From a virus: DNA of 64,000 nt. Positions 31,284 to 39,082 of the stretch are shown here, piece after piece. The notes below the pieces were generated by a model. The model saw nothing but the letters and a program-made list of their open reading frames with translations. It searched no databases and was not told the DNA's origin. How positions within the stretch are numbered: position 1 is the stretch's first letter; each line of letters begins with the position of its first letter. Location: positions 1-64,000 of IMG/VR virus record IMGVR_UViG_3300044911_002386; one strand, 5' to 3'. A program made the position numbers and the translations under genes.

Positions 31284-31529
31284 CTAAGTGGTTTCGTAAT
31301 CTTTGAAGTCGTAATTTGACTTCTGTTCTTTAATAGTCAGTTGCCGTTTGGGGTATTTTTCCGGGTGGCATACCTGACAACGAGCTCGGGCGCAGCCAGC
31401 ACAACGTAAAGACTTTCTGAATCGACCGGCTTCTACTTCTGGCCAATTTCCGATTAAAGACCAAAGTAAGTGCCGGCGCAACTTAGCGCGATTTTCTAGA
31501 ATGTGCTTTTCTTCGTGATAGCGTTTCAT
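31284..31529 (-). CDS. phage protein with CARARCQVCHPEK motif
   Basis: An 81-residue basic protein from the ATG at 31529. MKRYHEEKHILENRAKLRRH at the start and GRFRKSLRCAGCARARCQVC followed by HPEKYPKR. The C.GC..ARCQ.CHP.K.PKR block is one I recall from many phage hypotheticals and probably binds zinc. The high Arg/Lys content suggests nucleic-acid binding. Function unknown. Confidence 0.68.
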   Translation of the reverse strand: MKRYHEEKHILENRAKLRRHLLWSLIGNWPEVEAGRFRKSLRCAGCARARCQVCHPEKYPKRQLTIKEQKSNYDFKDYETT

Positions 31530-31578
31530 TTTTAACTCCGTGTACAAGTAACTACATAGTTATTGTAACACGCGGGAA

Positions 31579-32271
31579 TCAGACCTTGACGAGCGACTTC
31601 GAAGCACGACGCTTCTTCATCGCAGCCTCAGTGGGCTCTTCGCCGTACACGGCACTCATGCCAGGCGTGAGGCAATCAGCCGTGAAGCGCCCGAACCTAG
31701 GCCGCCACTCGCACAGGCCGCACATCGTGCCCGCTTTCTTGATCCAGCGATCAAGTTGGGCAAAATTGATGATTGAGTCCTCGAACGAAATCGACACAAC
31801 AGCCGACCAGTCATGGAAGATTGGCCGAGTCGAGACGACGCGAGACTGCTGCCGCGCCACCAGCGTGGTGAACCGGAAACCTTCGGCTTCCGGAGTCGGG
31901 CGGGGCGACGTGTCTTCAAACATTGCTTCCGGCTCGCGCGGACCGGCGTACTCTAACTTAAAGAATCCCGGGGGCGCCGCGAACACAGCGCACTTGGCGA
32001 GCTGGCCTTCCTTGGTCTTTCGAGCCGCGGCGTTAATCGCTGCTACGATGGTCGCACCGGGCAGTACGGGACCCAACTCCTCGTGCATATGCAGGCTGCC
32101 GAGGAACTCAATATGCCCCATCTCGATGTGGTCGGCGTCGGTCTTGACGCGCTTCGAACTGACGCTCTTGAGCGCCTTAGAGAACTTGTTCAGCGGGTTT
32201 GCCATCTGAACGTTTTTCACAACCATCGGGCCGTCCCCGGTGATCTTGTAATCAACATTAACCCAACTCAT
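31579..32271 (-). CDS. hypothetical protein, 230 residues
   Basis: The ATG overlaps the stop of the HNH gene (ATGA). MSWVNVDYKITGDGPMVVKN, HIEFLGSLHMHEELGPVLPG, VVSISFEDSIINFAQLDRWI and GTMCGLCEWRPRFGRFTADC. Mixed alpha/beta. The last block, GLCEWRPRFGRF, resembles a phage family with a G-L-G/C-x-W/F-R-P-x-F-G-R-F ending; I cannot name its role. Co-transcribed with the HNH protein. Confidence 0.58.
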   Translation of the reverse strand: MSWVNVDYKITGDGPMVVKNVQMANPLNKFSKALKSVSSKRVKTDADHIEMGHIEFLGSLHMHEELGPVLPGATIVAAINAAARKTKEGQLAKCAVFAAPPGFFKLEYAGPREPEAMFEDTSPRPTPEAEGFRFTTLVARQQSRVVSTRPIFHDWSAVVSISFEDSIINFAQLDRWIKKAGTMCGLCEWRPRFGRFTADCLTPGMSAVYGEEPTEAAMKKRRASKSLVKV

Positions 32272-32585
32272 TGATCTATGTCCTTCCGTTGATGAATCGT
32301 GGGAACAATGTAATTACAGCCCAAGTCTTTGTTTTTGTAGCGACGAGCTCGTATTACATTTGTTATTGCTTCGTGACACTCGCTGCATAGCGTAATTAAA
32401 TCTTTTTCGACATCCTCTTCGCCAAACCGTTCATACGTCTTGTGATGCACTTCGAGCTGATATACAGATCCGTCGTGCAAACACGTTTGGCATTCATAGT
32501 TGTCAATCACTAGACGTTGCGTGCGCTTTTCACACCAGTCATATCTGGCCATGCGCACGGCATAATTTAACGTCGTTGAATCCAT
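32268..32585 (-). CDS. HNH endonuclease-like protein
   Basis: A 105-residue protein. CQTCLHDGSVYQLEVHHKTY then DLITLCSECHEAI: two Cys pairs (CxxC...CxxC) around LEVHH with the LITLC..CH ending, the compact HNH layout with structural zinc and metal-binding His. It should nick or cut DNA. Free-standing HNH proteins near terminase genes often take part in packaging or mobility. Its leader (32586 onward) begins at the end of the pentamer array, so it may be expressed through that array. Start ATG with AGGGGT upstream. Confidence 0.82.
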   Translation of the reverse strand: MDSTTLNYAVRMARYDWCEKRTQRLVIDNYECQTCLHDGSVYQLEVHHKTYERFGEEDVEKDLITLCSECHEAITNVIRARRYKNKDLGCNYIVPTIHQRKDIDQ

Positions 32586-32645
32586 TTGTTACCCCTGGTT
32601 TATGTGTAGTTTCCGCAGCACATAAAACCGCAACCTACCCTAATT

Positions 32646-33457
32646 GTTTTGAAAGAAAAAACCAAACCCAACGTCACCCTGCGTTACCTTACCGGACGTT
32701 ACCCGACCTTACCGGACCATATTTTGTTTGAAAGAAAAAACCAGACCTGACCAAACCCCAGCTTATGCCACCCCACCGAGCCAAACCCTATTTTGTTTGA
32801 AAGAGAAAACCAGACCTTACCGTGCCTGACGTTACGCTACCGAACCAGACCGCACCCTAAATTGTTTTGAAAGAAAAAACCGAACCAAACCCAATAGCGC
32901 CATGCGTTACCGAACGAAATCAAACGTTGCCAAAACAGACACTACCGAACCGTACCGGACCTAACGCAAATTATTTGAAAAAACCATACCGAAAGCTACC
33001 GGACAAAACGCAACGATACCGGACCTGACCGCAAAATTTTGAGAAGAGAAAACCAAACAAAACCGAGCCTAACGATACCCTGCCGTACGCTTGTTGAGAA
33101 AAAAACCATACCTGACCTGATCCCGCCATACCGTACCATGCCGTACCGGACAAGACCCTACACGACGTTACAACACCTTATATGTTTGAAAGAAAAAACC
33201 AGATCTGACCAAACCCCAACTTACCCTGCCCCACGCTACAGTTTTGAAAAAGAAAAACCCTGCCACACCGTACCAAACCTAACCCGACGGCATTCGACCG
33301 AAGCTAACCACAAAGTTTTGAAAGAAAAAACCATACCCGATCGAACGTTACAACACCTCACGTCACCAGACCCGACCTAACGATAAAGTTTTGAAAGAAA
33401 AAACCTAACCTTACGCCGCCATACCGAGCCGGACCTGACCTTACGCCAGCCGACCAT
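32646..33457. repeat. phased ACCNN pentamer array with 11 A-rich spacers
   Basis: Eleven copies of a spacer close to GTTTTGAAAGAAAAAACC start at 32646, 32726, 32795, 32864, 32971, 33036, 33091, 33184, 33241, 33315 and 33388. Each is followed by 8 to 18 consecutive five-base units that begin ACC or a one- or two-base variant (ACG, GCC, ATC) and then any two bases. By hand I count 124 units, about two thirds with CC in positions 2-3; the register does not slip within any tract. The other strand reads NNGGT with T-rich spacers. There is no gene inside. The function is unknown; origin, centromere-like or protein-binding array, and a structured RNA are all possible. Confidence 0.9.
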
Positions 33458-33464
33458 AAGTATG

Positions 33465-33914
33465 TTATTTAGCGCTGTCGCCAAGAATGACGTTGCGACA
33501 GCCGCACGATGTTGCGAGAGGAAGCACATCATCTGCATAGCCCGCGACTAGTTTCTCTTTGTCGAGATAACCAGTGCTGATAAGTGCCTGCAAGCCTAAT
33601 CGAGCAAAGCCCCGCCGCCGGAACGCCGGGTCGACAAAGCATTCCACCGTCTGCACAGCGACAAACGTGTCTTTTACATGCTCGCGCCATGGGCGTGTGC
33701 CCACCCAGCCGACTAAAACACCTTTAAGCCACACGAAGGCTATTGCCATGTTGGGGTGCGGGCCTGGCTGCGGGTTGAGGTAACGCTTATCCAGTTCTTT
33801 TTGAATAGAGCTCGCACTGCCTGAGTCTGGCCACGAAAGCCGCGAACAAATAGCAGCGACATCAACCGGCCGCAATTGATTGATGTCTTTGATGTAAATG
33901 TTAATCTCGTCCAT
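33465..33914 (-). CDS. GNAT-family N-acetyltransferase
   Basis: A 149-residue protein. The ATG at 33914 has GGAGG six bases upstream. The acetyl-CoA motif A is at VECFVDPAFRRRGFARLGLQ (R/Q-x-x-G-x-G/A variant), preceded by the strand FVWLKGVLVGWVGTR. The C-terminal CGCRNVILGDSAK fits motif B. The substrate cannot be read; phage GNATs modify host proteins, small molecules or DNA bases. Its stop lies just after the last pentamer tract, so the array is downstream of it. Confidence 0.75.
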   Translation of the reverse strand: MDEINIYIKDINQLRPVDVAAICSRLSWPDSGSASSIQKELDKRYLNPQPGPHPNMAIAFVWLKGVLVGWVGTRPWREHVKDTFVAVQTVECFVDPAFRRRGFARLGLQALISTGYLDKEKLVAGYADDVLPLATSCGCRNVILGDSAK

Positions 33915-33949
33915 ATAGGCCTCCATACCTGGCACACGAGTTTAACTAT

Positions 33950-34022
33950 AGCCGGCGGCGGGAGTCGAACCCGCAACCTACTGATTACAAATCAGTTGCG
34001 CTGCCAATTGTGCCACGCCGGC
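33950..34022 (-). tRNA. tRNA-Thr (anticodon TGT)
   Basis: A complete cloverleaf: acceptor GCCGGCG/CGCCGGC (7 bp), D-arm GCAC/GCGC, anticodon arm ACTGA-TTTGTAA-TCAGT with anticodon TGT, T-arm GCGGG-TTCGACT-CCCGC. CCA is not encoded. It sits between the GNAT gene and a DUF3846-like gene on the same strand. Confidence 0.95.
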
Positions 34023-34034
34023 GATCCGCACAGT

Positions 34035-34400
34035 TTACCCAAAATCGATGGCGCTAATAGCCGCAAATTGTCGCATGGTCATGAATTTAACGCGTTCGCG
34101 GTAAAAAGCCGCGTCGTGATGAGCACTGATTGATTCGCCCTCGTTATCATTGCCAAGAACTAAACCGTAACCCGCCAGCGGTTGCGGGTAGTCGGGCAGT
34201 GCAAAAAACTTAGTGCTGGGCTCGAGTTTGAGTAAGCCTTCGTCGTCAACAAAGACGTCATCGTCATCAGCCAGACGCACCAACGCAAAACAATCGACCT
34301 TGATGTGCTCATAGATTTGCTTGTAGTCGCCGTTATACGTGACGTCTGTGACTTCTTCTTTGTACGGGTCAATCAGGACAGCCTTGTGTTCAGCAGTCAT
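34035..34400 (-). CDS. DUF3846-like protein
   Basis: A 121-residue protein; the ATG overlaps the stop before it (ATGA). ALVRLADDDDVFVDDEGLLK then FFALPDYPQPLAGYGLVLGN, the DD..YVDDEGLL...FF.....P.PLAG.GLVLG pattern of DUF3846, common in phages and Firmicutes. The acidic YVDDEG loop and the PLAGKG-like turn are the conserved part. Function unknown. Confidence 0.75.
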   Translation of the reverse strand: MTAEHKAVLIDPYKEEVTDVTYNGDYKQIYEHIKVDCFALVRLADDDDVFVDDEGLLKLEPSTKFFALPDYPQPLAGYGLVLGNDNEGESISAHHDAAFYRERVKFMTMRQFAAISAIDFG

Positions 34401-34858
34401 ACGGGCTCCAGTTTTGTAGGCCATACGTACGGCAGGTAGATCTCTTCCATCCAGCCAAATTTGGAATAGTGCGCGTAATCTTTACGCAAGAGATTGCCGC
34501 GGTGAGACGCATGAAAGTCATCGTCGCCAAACCACGGCGGGTAATTATTTGCTTTTATTGTCGGTCTAATAATTGAGTACCGATGTTCAAATTCCCGGCA
34601 TAGATTGTCTGTAAACTTGCGGCGGCGCCACTCACGGCACATGACGATGCTATAAACAAGCAGGGCTGTTTCATAGCCTGCCCACATTTGCACCGCCGGG
34701 TGGTTACGCCAGCGAGAGACGCTTGGCATATGGGCACCAATCGGCACGCCTAGGCACAGCAGTATTTGTTTACACTCTACGCGCTGTTTGCCTAGACGCT
34801 TATTGTCCAGCACCGCCGCCGACCGCCGAAAACTCGGCAGGGGCAGAAATGTTTGCAT
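34397..34858 (-). CDS. pyrimidine-dimer DNA glycosylase-like protein
   Basis: A 153-residue protein. MQTFLPLPSFRRSAAVLDNK, RLGKQRVECKQILLCLG, NHPAVQMWAGYETALLVYSI and YPPWFGDDDFHASHRGNLLR: the QTFLP.P.F..SA..LD..RLGKQR...HPAV.MW.GYE blocks match the MSMEG_6728/T4 endonuclease V-like family. Members excise UV pyrimidine dimers; the catalytic N-terminal amine (exposed after Met removal) and the RLGKQR arm fit. A DNA-repair role in a large phage is reasonable. Good ATG start. Confidence 0.78.
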   Translation of the reverse strand: MQTFLPLPSFRRSAAVLDNKRLGKQRVECKQILLCLGVPIGAHMPSVSRWRNHPAVQMWAGYETALLVYSIVMCREWRRRKFTDNLCREFEHRYSIIRPTIKANNYPPWFGDDDFHASHRGNLLRKDYAHYSKFGWMEEIYLPYVWPTKLEPV

Positions 34859-34863
34859 GTTAA

Positions 34864-35205
34864 TTAGTCATCGTAATCGTCGGAATCAAAGTCGTGCTCG
34901 TACTCGGGCTCTTCTTCGTCTTCGTCTTCGTCGTCTTCGTCTTCGTCATTCCAGCTAAATGACTCTTCGTCATCTTCTTCTTCGTAATCCTCGTCTTCGT
35001 AATCCTCATCTTCGTCTTCGTCATCTTCGTCGGCGTACCAGTCGACATTTGGCTTGTATAAGACGTCGTCATCGTCGTCATCGTCATCGTCATCGTTGTC
35101 GCTGACGAACTGCCACTCTTCTTCAATGAAATCGTCGTCCAACCCGTCGTCGTGGTCTTTTTTGCTAAAAATGGATTGTTCAGCCCGTCGACGATCATAT
35201 GCCAT
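34864..35205 (-). CDS. highly acidic low-complexity protein
   Basis: A 113-residue protein. Residues from about 25 on are Asp and Glu in long runs (SDNDDDDDDDDDDVLY, DEDDEDEDEDYEDEDYEEED) broken by Tyr and Trp. The DNA reads as imperfect GTC/TTC/GAC triplet repeats, so length is likely unstable. Such proteins can mimic DNA or bind basic host proteins; that is inference. It lies between the primase-like gene and the glycosylase. Confidence 0.6.
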   Translation of the reverse strand: MAYDRRRAEQSIFSKKDHDDGLDDDFIEEEWQFVSDNDDDDDDDDDDVLYKPNVDWYADEDDEDEDEDYEDEDYEEEDDEESFSWNDEDEDDEDEDEEEPEYEHDFDSDDYDD

Positions 35206-35210
35206 AGACG

Positions 35211-37841
35211 TTATCCAATTTCTCTTGCAGGAATCTCGTTGTTTGTCCAGTAGTTATCACACCACGGCGTACTGACTAAAATGCCCGGCATACCTTGGAC
35301 GGTTTCTTCTCCGCCAAACACGCCGTCATTAATTAGCAAGTTTATAACACCGAGCCAGTTTGGCGGAATATTTTTATCGTTTGTGAAATAGTTATCTATG
35401 GCCCGGCGATTTAACCACCAAAACTCTTTGCGGCGGAGCAGGTAATTTTTTGGCTGCATTTTTCGCCGGGGCCTAGGAATTACGTCTAATTTTTCGTGGT
35501 GCACGCCGCGAACTATTTCTTGGATTAAAGCCTCGTGGGCACGTTCCGACACGCCAAATTGCTGGAGCGTTTGGGGTAAATGAAACGTGGCGCCGTAAAC
35601 CTCGTCGAGCCATGTGTGCAAATCTGTTAAAACGCTGATGACCAAATTTGGTGACTTGGCGACCAGATTCATGCGGCTAAGCAGGGTATGGCGGATATAG
35701 GCCGGCAGTACATAACGCAAATCGCTAAAATCGTTTAGCGTGTCGGGCGCTACGCCGGTGCTTATTTTGTTCCAGCCGTAACCTAGTGCGGCAACCGCCC
35801 CGGACTCTGGCATGCGCACGATTACCGGTCTGTTATGAATATGTGTAATGCTAGGTGCTGTGTCGGCGTCGTTGAACTCACTGGCTAGAAACACCGGCCA
35901 GAGTAAATCGGCCGAGTTTTTACGCAAGAAGTCGGCGACGCTGGCGCGGTGCAGTGTGGATGTCACCCGCTGCTGGCAACCAAGTGCTGCCCCGATTCGA
36001 GCGGCGGTATTAAACGCGACTCCAGATATAGCCGTGGCGACGCAATCTTTTCTGACAATTGGTGCAATTAAATTAGCGGCTATGGTGCCAAAGACGCCCC
36101 AGACAAACGCGTTCTTATTTTCTGCTGTTAGAAAGCGCCGCACGCCAATCGGGCCGGCATCGAGCGGCTCTGGGAAACTAACCGCCTGTGATTGTTTAAT
36201 TATCGCCGGCGTGTTTATAGTTTCCCCGGCATTGGTGAACGCATAGTCACGGAAACGAAACATGCTCGCCTGCTCGTCCCAGCCTGTTTTTGTGGAAACA
36301 AGCGTGAGCACGGGGCTGTGCAGTTGTATAGAAATAAGGTGGCTGCGCTTATTCCAGGACCTGTCGTAGGTGATGAGTTTCCCGTGAGGGGCGGCGATGG
36401 CGGCTGCATAAGCAAGAAGCCCCATGTGCTCGATTCGTCGTGCGTTTTCTGTGAACGTTATCTCCCAATCCCGCATGCAGACACGCCCGGCGTAAATTTT
36501 TTCACCGTCGTCTGCCTGCATAATTTGCGTGATTACCACGCGGGCATTGCACACCTGCTGCCCGACATGGTTCCACCACGCATTGTCCTGCTCGACCAAA
36601 ACCCATTTTTTATGCGTTCTTGTCGGCGCTGTCGGGGCCAGATCTATTGTCTGCAGTACGCGTTTCACAAAGTCTTCAGAGAATTGATCGCCGTGGTTTT
36701 TAAAGAACAACTGTAGCCGGCTATGTTCGATAGCCAGTTTTGTCGCAAATGAGTACGACGTCATCTCGTTGTGCCCGGCGAGCGTTTTATTCAATACGCT
36801 TTGCCAAGTATCCGCGGCACTACATATTTTTGCGAGACACTGCAGCGTATACCGGCAACTAGGCCGGGCCGCGACGTCAGGAGCCACGACGCTTACGTAG
36901 CCTTTTCCATTGGCCGCCTGACTCAGTAATTCTGGTGTAGCGGCATTGCCCTGAAAAAATCTGGGCGTGGGTGGCAGGGCGCTCCAATTAGTGCCGTAAC
37001 TAATCGCCTCCGGCCCGGCGTACCCGGCGACGATGGGCAGTGCGGGTAGGCCGTACTTAAATTGCCGGCACTGCTCTTTTAATGCCCACAGCTGGTCCTC
37101 TACGACAAACTGTTTGTTTTTTAGCACGGTCGGTGGCGGCAATAAAAGATTCGGCAAGAAGCAATAACCGGCATCAACGCGTTGGCGGTCATACCCGCTG
37201 ACCGGGATAAATGTTTTACGCATTTCTGCGTCAGCGGAGTAATGGAGCAATAAGAAACCAGACAGGCGGCCCGGAAGCGTGTAATACGGCAGCACAAGAC
37301 TAGAGCCGTCTTTACGGGCTAGACGTGGCTTTGCTCGCCCGAGTTCGCGACACAACTTTAATACTTGATCAGGATGTGCGGCTCCGACAAGGTTTGTTAC
37401 GTCATACTCTGGTTTTAAACCGATGTCGTAGATCCGGCAGGCTAGCAAATCGTCGCTGTGATTCCAGAGTTGACTTGCCGCTGCCGTCCAGAATGTTTCA
37501 GCCGCTTTTTGACGACTAAACGCCCGGTCGTAATCAGCCGCTGCTTTGTCGGCTTCGGACGGCGTTATTACCCCTAGTTCCGCCATTTTTGACAGGGCAT
37601 GCGGTAAACTTGTATTCCAGATTTGAGCCCCAAAGGTTATGATATCTCCATGGGCTAAACACGAATTACAGTGCAGCCAGATACCGTCAGTGACAATATC
37701 GTCAAACAAATGTAGGGTATTTTCCTGACATAATGGACATAGAACCACAGCCGGAAACGCAGGAGTTTCCGGGGCTACCCCAAGAGCCGACAGGGCGCGA
37801 ATGTGGTTATGTCGGCGAATTAAACAGGTAGGTAAACCCAT
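35211..37841 (-). CDS. primase-like protein with N-terminal zinc ribbon
   Basis: An 876-residue protein. VLCPLCQENTLHLFDD and WLHCNSCLAHGD at residues 35-61 form a CPxC...CxxC zinc ribbon like those of DnaG and DnaG-type phage primases. LVLPYYTLPGRLSGFLLLH near 195-215 recalls the primase inter-domain region. A toprim signature is not clear, and the C-terminal half has no sure Walker A. A primase or primase-helicase that has diverged is my best reading. The ATG overlaps the start of the rightward gene in CATG (37839-37842), so the true start could be a few codons further in. Confidence 0.6.
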   Translation of the reverse strand: MGLPTCLIRRHNHIRALSALGVAPETPAFPAVVLCPLCQENTLHLFDDIVTDGIWLHCNSCLAHGDIITFGAQIWNTSLPHALSKMAELGVITPSEADKAAADYDRAFSRQKAAETFWTAAASQLWNHSDDLLACRIYDIGLKPEYDVTNLVGAAHPDQVLKLCRELGRAKPRLARKDGSSLVLPYYTLPGRLSGFLLLHYSADAEMRKTFIPVSGYDRQRVDAGYCFLPNLLLPPPTVLKNKQFVVEDQLWALKEQCRQFKYGLPALPIVAGYAGPEAISYGTNWSALPPTPRFFQGNAATPELLSQAANGKGYVSVVAPDVAARPSCRYTLQCLAKICSAADTWQSVLNKTLAGHNEMTSYSFATKLAIEHSRLQLFFKNHGDQFSEDFVKRVLQTIDLAPTAPTRTHKKWVLVEQDNAWWNHVGQQVCNARVVITQIMQADDGEKIYAGRVCMRDWEITFTENARRIEHMGLLAYAAAIAAPHGKLITYDRSWNKRSHLISIQLHSPVLTLVSTKTGWDEQASMFRFRDYAFTNAGETINTPAIIKQSQAVSFPEPLDAGPIGVRRFLTAENKNAFVWGVFGTIAANLIAPIVRKDCVATAISGVAFNTAARIGAALGCQQRVTSTLHRASVADFLRKNSADLLWPVFLASEFNDADTAPSITHIHNRPVIVRMPESGAVAALGYGWNKISTGVAPDTLNDFSDLRYVLPAYIRHTLLSRMNLVAKSPNLVISVLTDLHTWLDEVYGATFHLPQTLQQFGVSERAHEALIQEIVRGVHHEKLDVIPRPRRKMQPKNYLLRRKEFWWLNRRAIDNYFTNDKNIPPNWLGVINLLINDGVFGGEETVQGMPGILVSTPWCDNYWTNNEIPAREIG

Positions 37842-39009
37842 GACGAATATTCCGCTGGATCACGCACACGACGTCAGTGGTCGCGAAACGCACCGTTTAA
37901 CGTCGCTGTATGCCGCGCCCGACTTTGTTAAAAATGCATCCGAGGATCGACTGGTCGGTACAGACCTTCCGCGTCATTTATACGCTGACCAGCACAATAA
38001 ACTTTACCCGTGTCACACCGGTCCCGCAACATGGATGTCTGCGTTATTCTTCGCGGACAAGCAGGCTGAGTTTAACGAAAAGGTTGCGGGTGAGATCCGG
38101 CAACGTATTAATACCGCCGCAGAATACTTCGGTATTGCCGGGTTGGTACGCGGGCTGGAAGAGAAGGTAGCCGCCTCGAACGCCTCCGATCTGACAACGC
38201 TGCCCGATTCTGATTTCGCTATTGTGTGGGCTAGCGAGGGCGGGGCTGTTCGCCAGTGGCCGCTGCGTAACGCCACTGAAGTTAAATTTGCCGCGGCGCA
38301 TTTTAAAAAGTACCGTGACGAGTTTACGTTTAACGACCGGCACGTTATTGCCACAAAAATCTTAAACAAAGCGGCGCAGTATGACGCCGACGTTAGCGAG
38401 GCCGACGATACGCTGGCACTCGCGGCTGGCCTGGGGGTTTGTGCTTCCAAGGTTGCCAGTGACATGCTCAAAGATCGCGTAAGGCTTACTCAGCGCAAGT
38501 ATCATGACTTGGCGGGTGAGTTGTCCAAGTTAGCCGACGCTATCGACCAAAACCCTGAACGGGCCCGGTCGGTCGAGGTGCGTCTTAAGTTGGCGAGCGC
38601 GGTCGACACTTTTGATAGGAATACGCATCTTAATCGCCTGTACGATTCGGGCGGGCTGTCCAGGCCTGAAGAGGTGCTCTTTGCTATCACGGAAAAGGTC
38701 GCTCGGGCGTTTATGGCCGACAACGTCGAAACCACAACTGGTAATGTTTACTCGTTATCCGATCTTGAGAAACTGGCGGTTGAGGACGTCCGGGAATGGC
38801 TGGGTGATGACTTCGTAGACGCTGTCAGTGCTGGTGGCGTGTACATGGACCGCGACAAGCTCGCGGCGATTATCCCCACACTTGATCGCGGCATGGCCAT
38901 GACTTTAGACCGGCTGCTGCAAGAAAGCGGTGCGACGGCCGTCGTGAAACAAGCCTCTGAAGATTCACTGCTTCCGTTGGCCAAACTGTACGAACTGGCT
39001 AACAGTTAA
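37840..39009 (+). CDS. rightward hypothetical protein, 389 residues
   Basis: From ATG 37840 with AGGTAGG upstream. LVGTDLPRHLYADQHNKLYP and CHTGPATWMSALFFADKQAE near residue 50, then GLVRGLEEKVAASNASDL, FIDAVSAGGVYMD-like FVDAVSAGGVYMDRDKLAAI, and a helical C-terminus (LAKLYELANS). I recall similar sequences from other large phages as virion-associated or head proteins but cannot prove it. It ends at a strong intrinsic terminator. It is one of three rightward genes here. Confidence 0.6.
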   Translation: MTNIPLDHAHDVSGRETHRLTSLYAAPDFVKNASEDRLVGTDLPRHLYADQHNKLYPCHTGPATWMSALFFADKQAEFNEKVAGEIRQRINTAAEYFGIAGLVRGLEEKVAASNASDLTTLPDSDFAIVWASEGGAVRQWPLRNATEVKFAAAHFKKYRDEFTFNDRHVIATKILNKAAQYDADVSEADDTLALAAGLGVCASKVASDMLKDRVRLTQRKYHDLAGELSKLADAIDQNPERARSVEVRLKLASAVDTFDRNTHLNRLYDSGGLSRPEEVLFAITEKVARAFMADNVETTTGNVYSLSDLEKLAVEDVREWLGDDFVDAVSAGGVYMDRDKLAAIIPTLDRGMAMTLDRLLQESGATAVVKQASEDSLLPLAKLYELANS

Positions 39010-39036
39010 CCTTGGTCCCGATAGGGACTAACCTTG

Positions 39037-39082
39037 ACCCGCCGGGTGTGGCTACGAGCGTGCCCCGGCGGGTTTCTTTTTT
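39037..39082 (+). terminator. intrinsic terminator after the 37840-39009 gene
   Basis: ACCCGCCGG (39037-39045) pairs with CCGGCGGGT (39065-39073), followed by TTCTTTTTT. A 9-bp GC-rich stem and U-run on the plus strand fit rho-independent termination. The stop of the minus-strand gene (39052) lies inside it, so the two convergent genes share this segment. Confidence 0.85.

Noticed and set aside
32971-33380. Reading frames inside the pentamer array on both strands (60 and 113 codons)
   Set aside because: Composition follows the five-base repeat cycling through frames, giving periodic low-complexity protein with no ribosome site.
32646-33457. CRISPR array
   Set aside because: The A-rich words are short and imperfect, and the intervening tracts are patterned pentamers of variable length rather than unique spacers. 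No cas genes are present.
36192-36716. 174-codon plus-strand ORF
   Set aside because: Antisense to the primase-like gene, no ribosome site and no motif.
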